Positions 12,376-23,379 of a DNA stretch of 64,000 nucleotides are shown here, piece after piece. The position numbers and the translations under genes are program-made. The notes below the pieces were generated by a model that had not been told where the DNA came from, made no database searches, and was given only the letters and a program-made list of their open reading frames with translations. Position 1 is the first letter of the stretch, and each line of letters begins with the position of its first letter. Origin of the DNA: Nymphalis io (taxonomy: Eukaryota > Arthropoda > Insecta > Lepidoptera > Nymphalidae); assembly GCF_905147045.1 (NCBI RefSeq), contig NC_065906.1, positions 8,184,001 to 8,248,000 on the forward strand. Reading direction: 5' to 3'.

Positions 12376-12730
12376 GTAAGTATTATATTGTAAATTATTA
12401 TGAATGATAGACATAAAATAAAAAAAAGAAATATCATTAATATAAAACAATTAACTTACAAGATATTTAAAAATTAAAAACATTAGTTACCTTAAAGTTT
12501 TCATTTATCATTGTCATTTTACAAGAGTTACTAAAACAGTAGCGTTTGTACGAATTCTACCGAGTAGAAACGACAAGAAAATTAATAGTAGTAGTATAAT
12601 TTATTTACAATTAAATATATATAACCTGTATAAAAACAATTAGTATTATACTAAAGATATATATATATTATCGTCATATATTTATATACTATCTTAGATA
12701 TTTAACGAAAAAAAATGTATCAATTCACAG

Positions 12731-12787
12731 GGAACATTGTCACGTGTTATCGGAGACTCATATTTGGAGACTTCTAAAAAATAAAGT
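12731..12787 (+). other. Candidate 57-nt exon
   Basis: It lies between CAATTCACAG and AAAGT|GTAAGTATT. The donor is close to consensus, but the polypyrimidine tract is poor. Only the frame entered with one leftover nucleotide is open throughout. The other two contain TAA. The same donor motif (GTAAGTATT) is seen at 12376. It could be a 5'-UTR exon of the gene inferred from 38 and 48 kb. Confidence 0.25.
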
Positions 12788-13087
12788 GTAAGTATTATTT
12801 ATAAAACATTAAGCTAGCTGAATTTTCTCTCTAATTTTTTCTCTGATGATATAATCATAGTAAGTTAGAGGAACTGACTTTAGTGTAACTGTTATCCCGA
12901 GGTAAATAAATCTGATTGTAATTAGTATTTTATGATGTTTCAGGCGCGGCACTGTTTCAAGCGTCCCTATATAGTTACCTTCGTATCTGGACGTTCGTTC
13001 AGAAGTTCTGAACGAAAACATTAAAATAAGGTAATTTTCTTTTACAAACAATAATCCTATCTAAAACTTCATAATATAAAACAAAAT

Positions 13088-13205
13088 CTCTCCGCCGCGT
13101 CTGTCTGTTTGAACGCGGTTGACTCAAAAACCATTAAATGCATTTTTAGGCGGTTTTTACCAATGTACGGAGTGTTTCGTGAGGATAGTTTAGGTGTTTT
13201 ATGTT
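13088..13205 (+). repeat. Interspersed repeat fragment (GTCTGTCTGTTTGAACGCG type)
   Basis: The series TCTCCGCCGCGTCTGTCTG, AACGCGGTTGACTCAAAAACC, ...GCGGTTTTTACCAATG, TTTCGTGAGGATAGTTTAGGTG is a widespread insect repeat pattern of an unresolved transposon family. No coding potential. Confidence 0.6.
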
Positions 13206-13926
13206 AATTAGGTGCATAAAGCATTAAGTGCATTTGTGTAAATTGCTTGAAATGTAAAGATGTCGTTAAGTCGCGTAAGCCAATAGAGTCATATGTATTA
13301 GTATAAAAGTCATCAATGCTAATAAACTTCTAGCGATAGATTCTAAGCGAACAAAGTGGAAAATCTTGTTGCTTGCTTGTGCAATTTTTTTTTGTAAATA
13401 TCTTTTTTATATTGTTTATTCTATAATAAAATTTCGCAGATATATACTTTACGGATTAATAAATTTTAAACTTAAAAAAATCTATACTTCCAAACCTGAA
13501 GACGTTTTATTAACACCTAACTGGAAAAAAGTGCTAAACCAAATATACATAAAACTTATATCAGAAGAGGCAGGATAAGGTTTTACTATATAATATTATT
13601 ATATAAGTAACTGCTTTAGAGTTTCGACCCCCAACGTGACAAGCGTTAATCGTGTTCTTGTAATTAATATGTAATGCATAAGTTCATTAATAAAAATACA
13701 AGATTATAAAGATTATAAAGAGGAGTGTAGTGGAGTAAAGATCTGTTGATTTTCAGGATATACAATTGTAATTCATTAAAATTTGTATTGTAAGCTTTGT
13801 AACTTAATTGGCGGAAACAGTGACTGTCTTCCGAGTTACAACCGAAAGCTTATTCTCGGTGGAATATACATTATGAACTAGAATATTATTCTGTTAAATG
13901 ATGATTAAAATGTTCTTGTAATAGTA

Positions 13927-14068
13927 TGTGCCTGTAATTACACTGGCTCACTCACCCTTCAAACCGGAACACAACAATAACAAGTACTGCTGCTTTGCAG
14001 TAGAATATCTAATGAGTGGGTGGTACCTACCCATAAGAGCTTACACAAAGCCCTACCACCAGTATTTA
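13927..14068 (-). repeat. SINE-A, 3'-truncated copy
   Basis: It matches the head half of SINE-A on the minus strand, from ACTGGTGGTAGGGCTTTGTG down to CCAGTGTAATTACAGGCAC, where it stops without the A-rich tail. Loss of the 3' half is unusual for a retroposon and implies deletion or a recombination event after insertion. Confidence 0.85.
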
Positions 14069-14299
14069 TAATGTAAGATTGTTGAGGTTTCTCATATACT
14101 TGTATGTTCGCGTAGTTAAGATGTCAAGCCTCAAGATGCACAGACTCCGGATGTGTATCCTGGGCATTATAATCTGGGTATATTCAAGGCTTATCAGAGG
14201 ATATAATACAAATAATGTTTTTAATGTGTTTTTTTTATTATTTTCAGATGCGGTAAGCGGTGTACAAAAGATAGCTGAGAGAGATGCATACAACCATTA

Positions 14300-15385
14300 A
14301 ATGTGTAAGCTCCCTGGTTCATCACAGCTTCCAGCTCTACGCCATGCTTACGCTTTACATACGCGCTTCAACATTTTTTTTTTAATTTCACTATTTCATT
14401 TAAGAAAATATTATTTTTATGTCAATATTATAATAGCTAGATAAACTTTAATCACGAGGGAAAAATTAAAATATTTTACTCAAGTAATTAACAAAAAAAA
14501 CAACTATTGAAAATTGATCTTTATAATACTTATCATAATTAGAACGAAATTAAAATATTATTAAAAGTTTATTTTCTTTTTAAGTTACAAGCAATTTATA
14601 CGTTTTCGTTACAAAGCAAAGGTGTATAAAATATTTCAAATCATAGATGGTTACAGAAAATATTAAAAAAAAACAATATGAAAGTTTTCTCATAATCCTT
14701 TAATGCAATAGGAATAGTTTAATTATTTTAGTATCTTAAATAATCTATATACATATACATAAAAAAAAACAAAATAAATTAAAAATATATTACAATAATA
14801 TTGTTTCATTTGCAAGTCCCGCTGCAGACGCGGTCGCGAAGAGCTTCGCATAATGCTTTCTTTCTTCTCTTTCACTTTTAATCTTTTATTTAAAAAAAAT
14901 CCTTCGTTCTATTATTAAATTTTCCATTTATCTTAGTAATAGTTTAATTTTTTTAATCTATATGAAATTACTTATTAATTTATTATTTAAAAGGCACTTA
15001 TTCTTTTTTAAAATTTTATTTATTTATTTATTAAGGATCTCCAACAAAGAATACACACTTACGAGTACATTACATCGTGGAATAATATTTTAAAATATGT
15101 GTGCTCCTTCAATTAAAGGAGACCACAGCAAGCACATGAATATTGACTAAACAGAAATTAAAAAAAAAAAATATAAACTTAATGTTACATATTGGTACTC
15201 AATAAAACATAGGAACTAAAAAAAGGTAAAAAGTGATTAAACTAAGACTAAATTGTGCAAATGTGAGTAAAGATATATATAAAAATAGCTATAAAAATTA
15301 AAATTAAAATAACGAGTAATAATAAAACTTAAAAATAAAACCTTTAGTTATTAAAATTTAACCGAATTTTATCAAGTTTTAAAAG
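14300..15385. other. AT-rich DNA, nothing recognised
   Basis: Long runs of A and T with a small GC-containing patch at about 14815-14860 (GCAGACGCGGTCGCGAAG). No supportable gene, repeat family or RNA. Confidence 0.55.
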
Positions 15386-15532
15386 GCATCTTGCGGGCCG
15401 GCAAGGCGGGAACGGCTAGTACAGAACATTCTTCCCGACTGTACTGGCCGTCGTCGCGTTTGGACTCTACTACCACTTACCATCAGGTGGAGTAGAGTCA
15501 TTTGCCATCCCGGACATATAAAAAAAAAAAGG
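15386..15532 (+). repeat. LINE-C 3' end with poly-A
   Basis: GCATCTTGCGGGCCGGCAAG through CATTTGCCATCCCGGACATATAAAAAAAAAA matches the copy at 38683-38980 in opposite orientation. The poly-A places the 3' end at about 15532. Only the last 150 bp survive. A short direct TACCACTTACCATCAGGTGG inside is shared with SINE-A 3' sequences, so SINE-A may borrow this LINE's 3' region for mobilisation (inference). Confidence 0.75.
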
Positions 15533-15539
15533 TAACATT

Positions 15540-17160
15540 ATCATTATCGTGATTAGATATTTGTTGAATGTTGTTAAAATATAATAATTAATTTTGTACC
15601 TGTATGAGTATGAGTTTTTCTGATTAGTATACGCTATTTATTTCGGAGAATGAATTATTTTATTAGCTCGTATTGCTATAATTGTAAATTAAGCTGAATT
15701 ATTGTTTTTTATAAAGTCACTTTAAATAGCATAACAAAACATAAATTAAAGAAACATGTGTGGTACCAGCTTGTGTCAGTCACGGTCGAGTACAGATTTA
15801 AGTTTATAACGTCCTCATTTATTATCTTTCGAGTACTTTTAACAAGTTATTCTAGTAAATTAAAATAGTTTAGTTACAGTAGTTTCTGCGTGATGGTCGA
15901 ACAAACAGACTTATAAACACGTGTTCTACTTTATAGGTATGTCATAATAAAAAATAATACGATAATATTTGATAGATTAAAACAATAAAATTTTGACCAA
16001 TACTAGTGTTTACGATTCTCATGCATAAAAAGAGAACGAGAATATCGTGGTTTTCGAGAAGCGAACTGGAACCGAAAAATGCGTTTCGCTGATCCGCTTT
16101 TAATACAAAGACTCAAAATAATTACAACTGTAATATTTTATAATCGTATTTAAGAGTAAGAATAATAATTGTGGCAACAATAAATGAAAATATGTATATA
16201 ATGTGTAAGAATTGAATTCAAAATTAGTGGAGCGAATCAATACAAAAAAAAAACCAAAAGCTCGAAAAATGACACGGACACAAAAATCCGAGTGACAAAA
16301 ATGTAGATTGCCTGCCTATATACAATAATAATTATAATAAACCAAATAAATTCGAAATATAACTATTTCATTGAAGTCATTTTACAATATTAAATTAAAT
16401 CATTCAAATGTATAAAAAATAAAAGCCTACATAATTCCTCTTTATATATATATGAGTAATATGCCTTAAGAATATAATAATATTTTTAGAATTAAAATAC
16501 GCACGTTAAAAGCAATAATGATTCATTAAAAAAAGGTTTGATATAAAGCAGTATACAAATTAAAAAATAAGCCACATCTTTTAAAATATTACGATCGTTT
16601 TAATATTCGTCAAAAGTTTAATGAATCTATTCATTTATAATTTTAATATTTAACGATTGTTATAATTTATTATTTCTATAATTATATAAAACAAATATGA
16701 TTAACAATTTACAATAAATTAAAGTGTTATGTAATATTAAATTTAATTTCTGCGTCTTTTTCATTTTCATTATCCGAATATTCTATTCATCGTGATAATA
16801 TATTTGTTTTAGTATACTGGCAAACCTGGGTCATTTTATAACTTCATTGAATATTTCTTACTTATATACCTAACACTCTTTCCCTCTTAGGCTAGAGAAA
16901 GTAATATTTAATAACAATAAAATTTCTTATAAATTAACGAAAGAAGTTAATAATTATCATGTATGATCATTATAAGATGATTTTCATTATATATTCTTGA
17001 CTTCATTATTCGTTAATTTAAAAAAATTTTAATGTCAGATGTTATTATGAATTAAGTCATCAATTTAAAAAATCGTATGTTAATTCGCTGACGTCATCAT
17101 CAATAAAATATCATTTGATGCAAATAAGATTCATACAAGCAAACAAACATACATATTATA
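15540..17160. other. AT-rich DNA, little recognised
   Basis: One moderately GC-richer patch at about 16020-16100 contains GAACTGGAACCGAAAAATGCG. Otherwise AT-rich and featureless to inspection. Confidence 0.5.
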
Positions 17161-17163
17161 TAA

Positions 17164-17226
17164 CAATATCCGTGAGATTAATCTCACGGATATTGATTGC
17201 CGTCTTATCATTAATGATAAGACGGC
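17164..17226. repeat. Two adjacent perfect palindromes (32 nt and 28 nt)
   Basis: Palindrome 1 spans 17164-17195 (left half CAATATCCGTGAGATT, right half its exact reverse complement). Palindrome 2 spans 17199-17226 (left half GCCGTCTTATCATT, right half its exact reverse complement). Only ATT separates them, and both have ATTAAT at the dyad centre. They contain paired GATTA/TAATC (Otx-type) and TTATCA/TGATAA (GATA-type) half sites. They could be cruciform-forming DNA, a dyad transcription-factor platform, or a footprint of snap-back repair. No known element was recognised. Confidence 0.9.
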
Positions 17227-17229
17227 TTA

Positions 17230-17984
17230 ACGCGACTTTCAAAACAAAAGACTGAATCATTAGACCGAGATTGAAAAGTAGCATATTGTTTTTTTATCTA
17301 GACGGCATTCGAACACAGAATGAACCCTGAGTTGTCGTAATCCTTTCTACAAAATGATTTTAAAATGATAAATATTAATACAGTATTTGCACATTTATGC
17401 CTGATACAAAATTTATATAATAATTAATATTATACAAAAAAAACAATGTCTCAAGTATTATTAATTATATTGTCATAAACGAATGTGTAATAATAAATTC
17501 GTAAAAAAACGACTTGTAAGTGAAAACGAACATCTTCGATCATCTCCAACTATGAATAAAATAAGCAAACCTATTAAAAAACTATTAAAATATTTTAATT
17601 TATAAGATTTATTACGGTTTACATACAAATATTTTTTAATATATTTTTTAATTTTATCTACTTATGATCACAATGAATAATTGGCGAATTCTTATAAAAT
17701 CCCCATATAATGAACGTTTTTAACCTTATTTTCAATTATACATCATATAATTATTTGCTCATTAAGTCTATAAATATTCCTTAATCATTCATATAAGCCA
17801 TAATACCTATTATGCGAGCTTTTTGTTTTAATATTATATGCTCTACGTAGTTTATTAATTGTTATAAAATATGCAAAATCGATTTGGCTTTGTACATCCG
17901 TTCATTTTATAATGTTTTTCATCATTTGTTTAACGGCATAATTAATCTAAATTATTTTCGGTAATCACGTTGAATATCAACTCA
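17230..17984. other. AT-rich DNA, nothing recognised
   Basis: Between the palindromes and the GC-rich island there is only AT-rich sequence with short chance frames. Confidence 0.55.
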
Positions 17985-18800
17985 TTAGTGTGGCCAAAAC
18001 CAGCCAGTAACTACATTCAATAAAGCTAAGCGCACGAAGCGACTGAAGCGCCACCACCCCATTTTTTTCATAACTAAATTGCTCTCGGGAAAAAATAGCG
18101 CCAGCAACGGCATCTCTTAGCGGGAGAGAGAATTTTTCCCGCGTCGGTCATAACACCCGGCCACGTGCATTTGTTTTGGTTGGCTTTTTTTCTCAAAAAA
18201 AGATAGCATACATAAACCTCACCTCGCCGCGTCGTAGGTGCGCCAAGCAAAATGGTCGTCGTTTTTTTCTTCTCTTTTCAGCCATCTGTCCGTCCTTTTC
18301 GGTCAAAAATGCGATCGTTATTTTCTGTTCCGGTGCGAATGTGTGCGTTCCGCGGCCGACGCCGAAGATATACGCCACGTATCAACGCTCTAATATGGCC
18401 TGTGTGTTCAGTGGCGAAGGCGCGTTTTTGTATGGCAAAAAAATTGTCTTACGTCTAATGGTCGGCGGAGAAAAAATAGAAATATAGGAGGCACGGCGTG
18501 CACGATAAAGAGAGCGGGAGTCGTTAACGATTCTGCGCCGGAAAGTTGCGCAGATTGCGTTTTTGGTGCTTTTTTTGGGGGCAGCGCCTCACACCAACGG
18601 GTGTTTTTTGTGCCTGTCTTTTTCTCGCACGCAGTCTCACTCCTTGGCGAGCGCGTGTGCGGGTGCGGGGGCCGATGCGAGTGTGTGCGGCGCCGGGGGC
18701 AAGCACCTAGTACTAGATTTTTGCGTGCAAACGTCCTAGATAGCTGATCGCGGGCGTATACATAGGAACGGTATATAATGAGATGTCACCGCTATACAAC
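17985..18800. promoter_or_regulatory. Large CpG/GC-rich island, probable promoter region
   Basis: This is the strongest base-composition change in the window: about 800 bp rich in CpG, with GCGCCAGCAACGG, GTTCCGCGGCCGACGCCGAAG, GAGCGCGTGTGCGGGTGCGG and GGCGCCGGGGG. Open frames occur on both strands in the same place (103 codons + at 18176; 61 codons - at 18193), which is expected from low stop density and not evidence for a protein. A TATATAA lies at 18772-18778 at the right edge. An acceptor-like pyrimidine run ending TTTTCAG (about 18277-18283) and a minus-strand donor-like GGCGAG|GTGAGG (about 18225) leave direction undecided. It is best read as promoter plus 5' exon of a developmental gene or lncRNA. 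Confidence 0.5.
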
Positions 18801-20030
18801 GAGTAAATAGAGCTATGCAATAACGCGGGCAGGTTGCTATTCACGTTGATTAATCACAGGCTTACATAATTGTTCTATATAAAAATATATTCGCTGGCAA
18901 ATAGCAACTGCATTTTGGTAAAATAAAATAGAATGATGCTGAAACTATTTAAAGCGTTTAGATGATTTTTGTCCGGTTCAATAGATTCATTTGATTAAAT
19001 ACCGCTTTGCGCTAATAGAACGAATTCATTTGCATGGCAAATATATTTAAATAGATAAAAAATAAACATGGACAAATCATTGCTTTTACCAGTTGCTGGG
19101 TGTGTCTGGGTGGGTAGCACCCTCTGCAAATACTCTATCATCATACAACCAAGCAACGATCGCTTGTGTTGATGTTTACAGACTTTTATGAATTGAGGTG
19201 AGGATTTGTCTACAAGATTCGAATTCGTAGACGTTCATGGTTTCATATATGAATGAATATTTATTCTAGATGACGTGATCATTAATGACATAATCTAAAG
19301 AGCTTAAATCGTTTCTTGCTTAAAATATTAATTTAACTGTCTTTAGATTTGCTGAGCCTTATCTCAAAAACATTTTTTTAGGAAGTTAGCAGACATATTA
19401 ACGTTTTAATAAAATGTTAAGTTTTATGCATGCTTCTATAAATAATAGAATATTATTTCTTTAGAAAATGTCTTGTCTTTTGTCCTCATATAAGTTGAAT
19501 ACTTGTTTTATATGGGTTGTGTATTTTTAATTAGGGTCTACCTTTATGGTAGCAGTAATACGCCCGCTCTGTTGGGCGTAAATGAAATTATAGCAATTAT
19601 TATAAAAGTAACTATGTCCTACGACATATCGACTTCTATGAAATATTTTTAACCGTGATTGAAATAGGTATATTATTGAATAGAAAAAAAAAAAATTCTT
19701 AGCTATTTAAAAAAAAAAACATGTTAAGTAAAAATAGAACTTCAATAAACGTAGTTATATATTTATTTGTAAATCACATAAACGCTAAAAAGTATTTTTT
19801 AATTATATTTAATTCGGTAAATTTTACAGGAACTGCTTAGGAAATATTTAAAAAATTATAAATATAAGTTCGACACCAAAACCTTAGCTTTTTTTAATGC
19901 AGATTACATGCTCTTTCTAGATTAAATTTATTCAAAACTGTTAGTGATATGGAATATAATATTTTAACAGAAGAAAAAACAATTTTTATTTTGATTTATA
20001 TCAAATCTTAACAAACGTCTAAGACACGAT
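18801..20030. other. AT-rich DNA with a possible decayed SINE-A
   Basis: Positions 19081-19180 (GTCTGGGTGGGTAGCACC and later TTGTGTTGATGTTTAC) loosely resemble the head half of SINE-A but are badly diverged. A small stem TACGCCC/GGGCGTA lies at about 19559-19580. Nothing else is supportable. Confidence 0.4.
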
Positions 20031-20034
20031 AAAC

Positions 20035-20200
20035 AGCGCCATCTGTGTTCTACTTCAAGAAAAAAAATTAATAAAAAAAAATTAGAAATTCCCCTTAAAA
20101 AGAAATAGAATGTCATTTATATATGCATAATTTTCATTTTATGAATGACTAGTAAATACCTTATCTTTTTATATCTTAAGATTTTGTTAAAGCGCCATCT
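20035..20200 (-). promoter_or_regulatory. Two CTCF-like motifs 156 bp apart
   Basis: AGCGCCATCT occurs exactly at 20035-20044 and 20191-20200, in the same orientation. Its complement, AGATGGCGCT, is close to the core described for insect CTCF. A third copy in opposite orientation lies at 58061-58070. Binding is inferred from the motif only, and such 10-mers can occur by chance. Confidence 0.3.
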
Positions 20201-20673
20201 ATCGTAGAGTAGCAAATCAAATAAGATGTTTGGTTAAGAAAGTTTATTTTAAAGTCTAATAGGATAATTAACATTTTTGCAGAAAAAATAATATCTATCG
20301 TCATCTTACAATAATGAATGATAACCCGACATAATTATATTTTTTATATTATCTATGAACATACATTGATTATAATATTTTTCGCAATAATTTTATATTG
20401 TTATAAATTCTGAACACATTCTATGTATTAAAAATTTAATTTTTTTTATTATTGATCCTAACTGAACAATCTGAATTTTTATTTAACGGGAATATAATAT
20501 TATTCATAATGCAAATCGGTATTGTGGCGAAACACGAAACACAAACATAATTTAGTTTTTCTGGAAATTTATATACTTACTTTTTTAATTACAAGGAGTT
20601 CAACTGCAAAAATTGTTATATAACTATGACCATCCAATGAGATTATAAGTTTGATAATCTTATTAGAAATTTA

Positions 20674-21033
20674 CTTGGTGGTAAGCCTTAGTGCAAGCAG
20701 GCGCGGAACAACCGTTGTGGGGGCATGCCCACAATTAAGCTATAATCAAATAATACAAAGCAATTAAGAATACACCTCATGTGGGGGAAACGCAAGAATA
20801 CGTCTTTTTAACGGAAAAAAAAAACGTTTCGGCCTTGACCACAACCTTTTTTGAGGGCTGAATCCGTGCCTGTGTGCAAGCCCGTGTGAGTAGGCACCAC
20901 CTACTTATCAGATATTTACCGCTAAACAGCAATAATTAAAATTGTAGTGTACCAGTTAATGTTTATGAGGAGATAACTTATCATCAGGTGGCTCAGTTAC
21001 CAGCTTTTGCTTACCTTAAACAATAAAAAAAAA
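20674..21033 (+). repeat. Old SINE-A copy interrupted by a MITE
   Basis: The head (TTGGTGGTAAGCCTTAGTGCAAG, to 20697) and the rest (from 20881, CCCGTGTGAGTAGGCACCACC...TCATCAGGTGGC, ending in A-rich sequence near 21033) make one diverged SINE-A. It is split by the 175-bp insertion at 20698-20872. The body is internally shortened compared with the copy at 7335. Confidence 0.75.
20698..20872. mobile_element. hAT-type non-autonomous DNA transposon (MITE), 175 bp
   Basis: The ends are CAGGCGCGGA and TCCGTGCCTG, terminal inverted repeats differing at one of ten positions. Flanking 8-mers AGTGCAAG (20690-20697) and TGTGCAAG (20873-20880) are a target-site duplication with one later mutation, since intact SINE-A copies read TGTGCAAG here. 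Starting with CAG and duplicating 8 bp is diagnostic of the hAT superfamily. It has no transposase and must have been moved in trans. Confidence 0.8.
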
Positions 21034-22430
21034 ATAAACAAAAATCAAAAGCATTCAACATTTTTTTTTTAAATAAGTATGTTATGTATTGTTTCTTCAG
21101 TAATATATCTTATTTACTTATACATTAATATAACGTGATTTTTTTCTATTGAAACACTGTCTAGAAATTTAAAAGTTTTCAAATAATTCGCAAAACGTCA
21201 TACACGTCTAATATTTATAAAGTTGGTTGACTTATAGTTATTGATATTATTACGTTTGTGAAAATTATTATTAATTTGTATGTATTATATTTAAATAAAT
21301 AATAATTCCAAATAAAATAATATTTAGGTAGGCATTTCTTCAACGTAGCAGAATTGTTCGATTAACAAAAAGAATATCTCTGTTTTCAAATTATTACATT
21401 ATAGAATATTATGTTTCGCTAATTTTGATAAGTAAGCAAGGATGTTTTCGTTCAAGAATAGGAAAACCGGAATAAACCGAACGTAACCGGAATTTAACAA
21501 TACCATATAGATTGTAAAAGATTTGTAAGTTAACTCGTCAGACATTTATATTTTGTATAAAAGCAAAATAATCAAACTTTTTCATTATAAAAAGGATCCA
21601 AGTAAAATTTCAAAGCGTATTATTAATATGTGAATATAGTTACAAAATGAAACATTTCTGACGAATCACTACGTTTACATACGTTTGCATTTACGTTTCT
21701 GACTCTTAAACGTATACCTACTAAGCTAATCGCGTTATTTTTTATTTCAATCCCCTTAATTTGGAATTAGAACCACAAAGGATACTAAAATTCCAATTTT
21801 AAATTAAAGAGTGACGGAGTACAAAATTAATTGGTTGTTTCGTAATATTTTTTTCTGAAATCATTAATAGAACTCAATATCGCGATCAAGCAATGCGCTT
21901 CTCCATCAACATCACGTGGACCTTGCTTTGTATTTCAAGAGATTCCATACGAGAACTTGTCTGATTAAATGTGAACCCTTTTACAGCGCTTAACAATTCA
22001 AGTGTGTTCCTATTTAAGAGGCTTTACAGAAACTTTTAGAATGAAATCAAAAATAATTCTTTACTTAAGTATAAGTGCACTTTTGAATCGTCATAATTTG
22101 TATCGAATTAAATGTAAAGCTACTCCGATTCAGAATATAGATTCTACCGAGAAGAACCGGCAAAAGGAAAGGAGACGACATGAATGAAGTGAAGACGTAC
22201 GTGCAAACAAAGTATTTTTAAGCATGAGGTTGATGGGGATTTACTTAATTAGTATACAGAGTAAGTTGTTAGTATTTTTTTCAGAAACACTGAAAGATAC
22301 GAATCTATTTCATATAGAACCGTCGTTTATGTAAATGTTAATATATGTACAACTATAAAAACGTCAGAGAAAATCTTCGCTTCGGGGTTGCATTTTTTTA
22401 AACACAAATGAAACCACCATAACTAAAAAA
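21034..22430. other. AT-rich DNA with minor fragments
   Basis: A short minus-strand resemblance to LINE-F (ATTCTACCGAGAAGAACCGG) occurs at about 22140-22160. The acceptor-like TATTTTTTTCAG at 22275-22284 is followed by an open frame of about 40 codons but has no good donor, so I do not call an exon. Confidence 0.45.
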
Positions 22431-22435
22431 TTACA

Positions 22436-22702
22436 TTACAGTAACAGCCTCTGAATGTTCCACTGCTGGGCTAAGGCCTCCTCTCCCTTTTTGAGGAGAA
22501 GGTTTGGAGCTTATTCCACCACGCTGCTCCAATGCGGGTTGGTGAAATACACATGTGGCGGAATTTCAGTGAAATTAGACACATGCAGGTTTCCTCACGA
22601 TGTTTTCCTCCACCGTCAAGCACGAGATGAATTACAATTACAAATTAAGCATATGAAAATTCAGTGGTGCTTGCCTGGGTTTAAATCCACGATCTTCGGC
22701 TA
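22436..22702 (-). repeat. SINE-B, head-truncated
   Basis: It carries the tail (ACAGTAACAGCCTCTGAATG on +), the body and most of the box B region (GGGTTTAAATCCACGATC). It stops at CGGCTATG, before the box A sequence. The 107-codon + frame at 22455-22778 is this SINE read in antisense, extended into flank. Confidence 0.88.
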
Positions 22703-23248
22703 TGTAAAAAAACATTTTATAAAAATTGTAGAACCGTTAAATAACTTCCCAGATTGTCCATATGGTATGTGTAAGTAGCAGGTTCGATCTTAGCCCTTAC
22801 TTTATTGCAGTTCCACTTCTTACATAAGCTTTCCGCTTAAAAGGGAACTACTTCGAATAAAGGTATGTGCTCAAAATAAATGGTGTATTAGACAGAATTT
22901 AGAAAACATTTGCCTGAAAGAAGAAAAAATACCACATAAAGGTTATAAGCGGCTGGAAAAGTCACTCGTAATTAAACATTAATATAAAACAAACTGCTCG
23001 GAAAAGACCATCTTCTCTTAAACTTCACAGTGATCTCTTAGAACAGTACTAATTATTTGAAGTTTAAAATATTTGGTGAAATGAACAAACGAACTCTGAC
23101 AAATGAATTCAAAATGTACCCTTTTAAAATCTACAAAGTACGAATAGCGTATTAATTATAAAATAATAATAAAACTAATGATCATTTTGGTTTTAAGCCA
23201 TTTCCGATAAATCTCCCTTAGAAATCAAGTCAAATTAGAGGCGTTATG

Positions 23249-23370
23249 AAATTGGAGCTTATTTCACCACGCTGCTCCAATGCGGGTTGGTAGAATACAC
23301 ACTTCTCCTCAAAAGGAGGAAGAGGCCTTAGCCCAGCAGTGGAACGTTAACAGGCTATTACTGTTACTAC
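23249..23370. repeat. SINE-B copy with internal inversion
   Basis: Positions 23249-23300 hold the middle of SINE-B in minus orientation (GAGCTTATTTCACCACGCTG...GGTAGAATACAC). Immediately after, 23301-23366 hold the 3' end in plus orientation (CTTCTCCTCAAAAGGAGG...GGCTATTACTGTTACT). In the SINE consensus the two pieces are neighbours, with only about two bases lost at the join. An inverted 5' part attached to a normal 3' end is the product expected from twin priming during LINE-driven integration. Confidence 0.85.
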
Positions 23371-23379
23371 TATGAAATT

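Noticed and set aside
18176..18487. 103-codon + frame in the GC-rich island
   Set aside because: Frames of comparable length exist on the opposite strand. Low stop density from GC content explains them, and no domain is visible.
22285..22405. Exon after TATTTTTTTCAG with about 40 open codons
   Set aside because: AT-rich peptide, weak donor and no phase continuity with the better exons.
22455..22778. 107-codon + frame
   Set aside because: Antisense translation of SINE-B. The same peptide start recurs at 42133.
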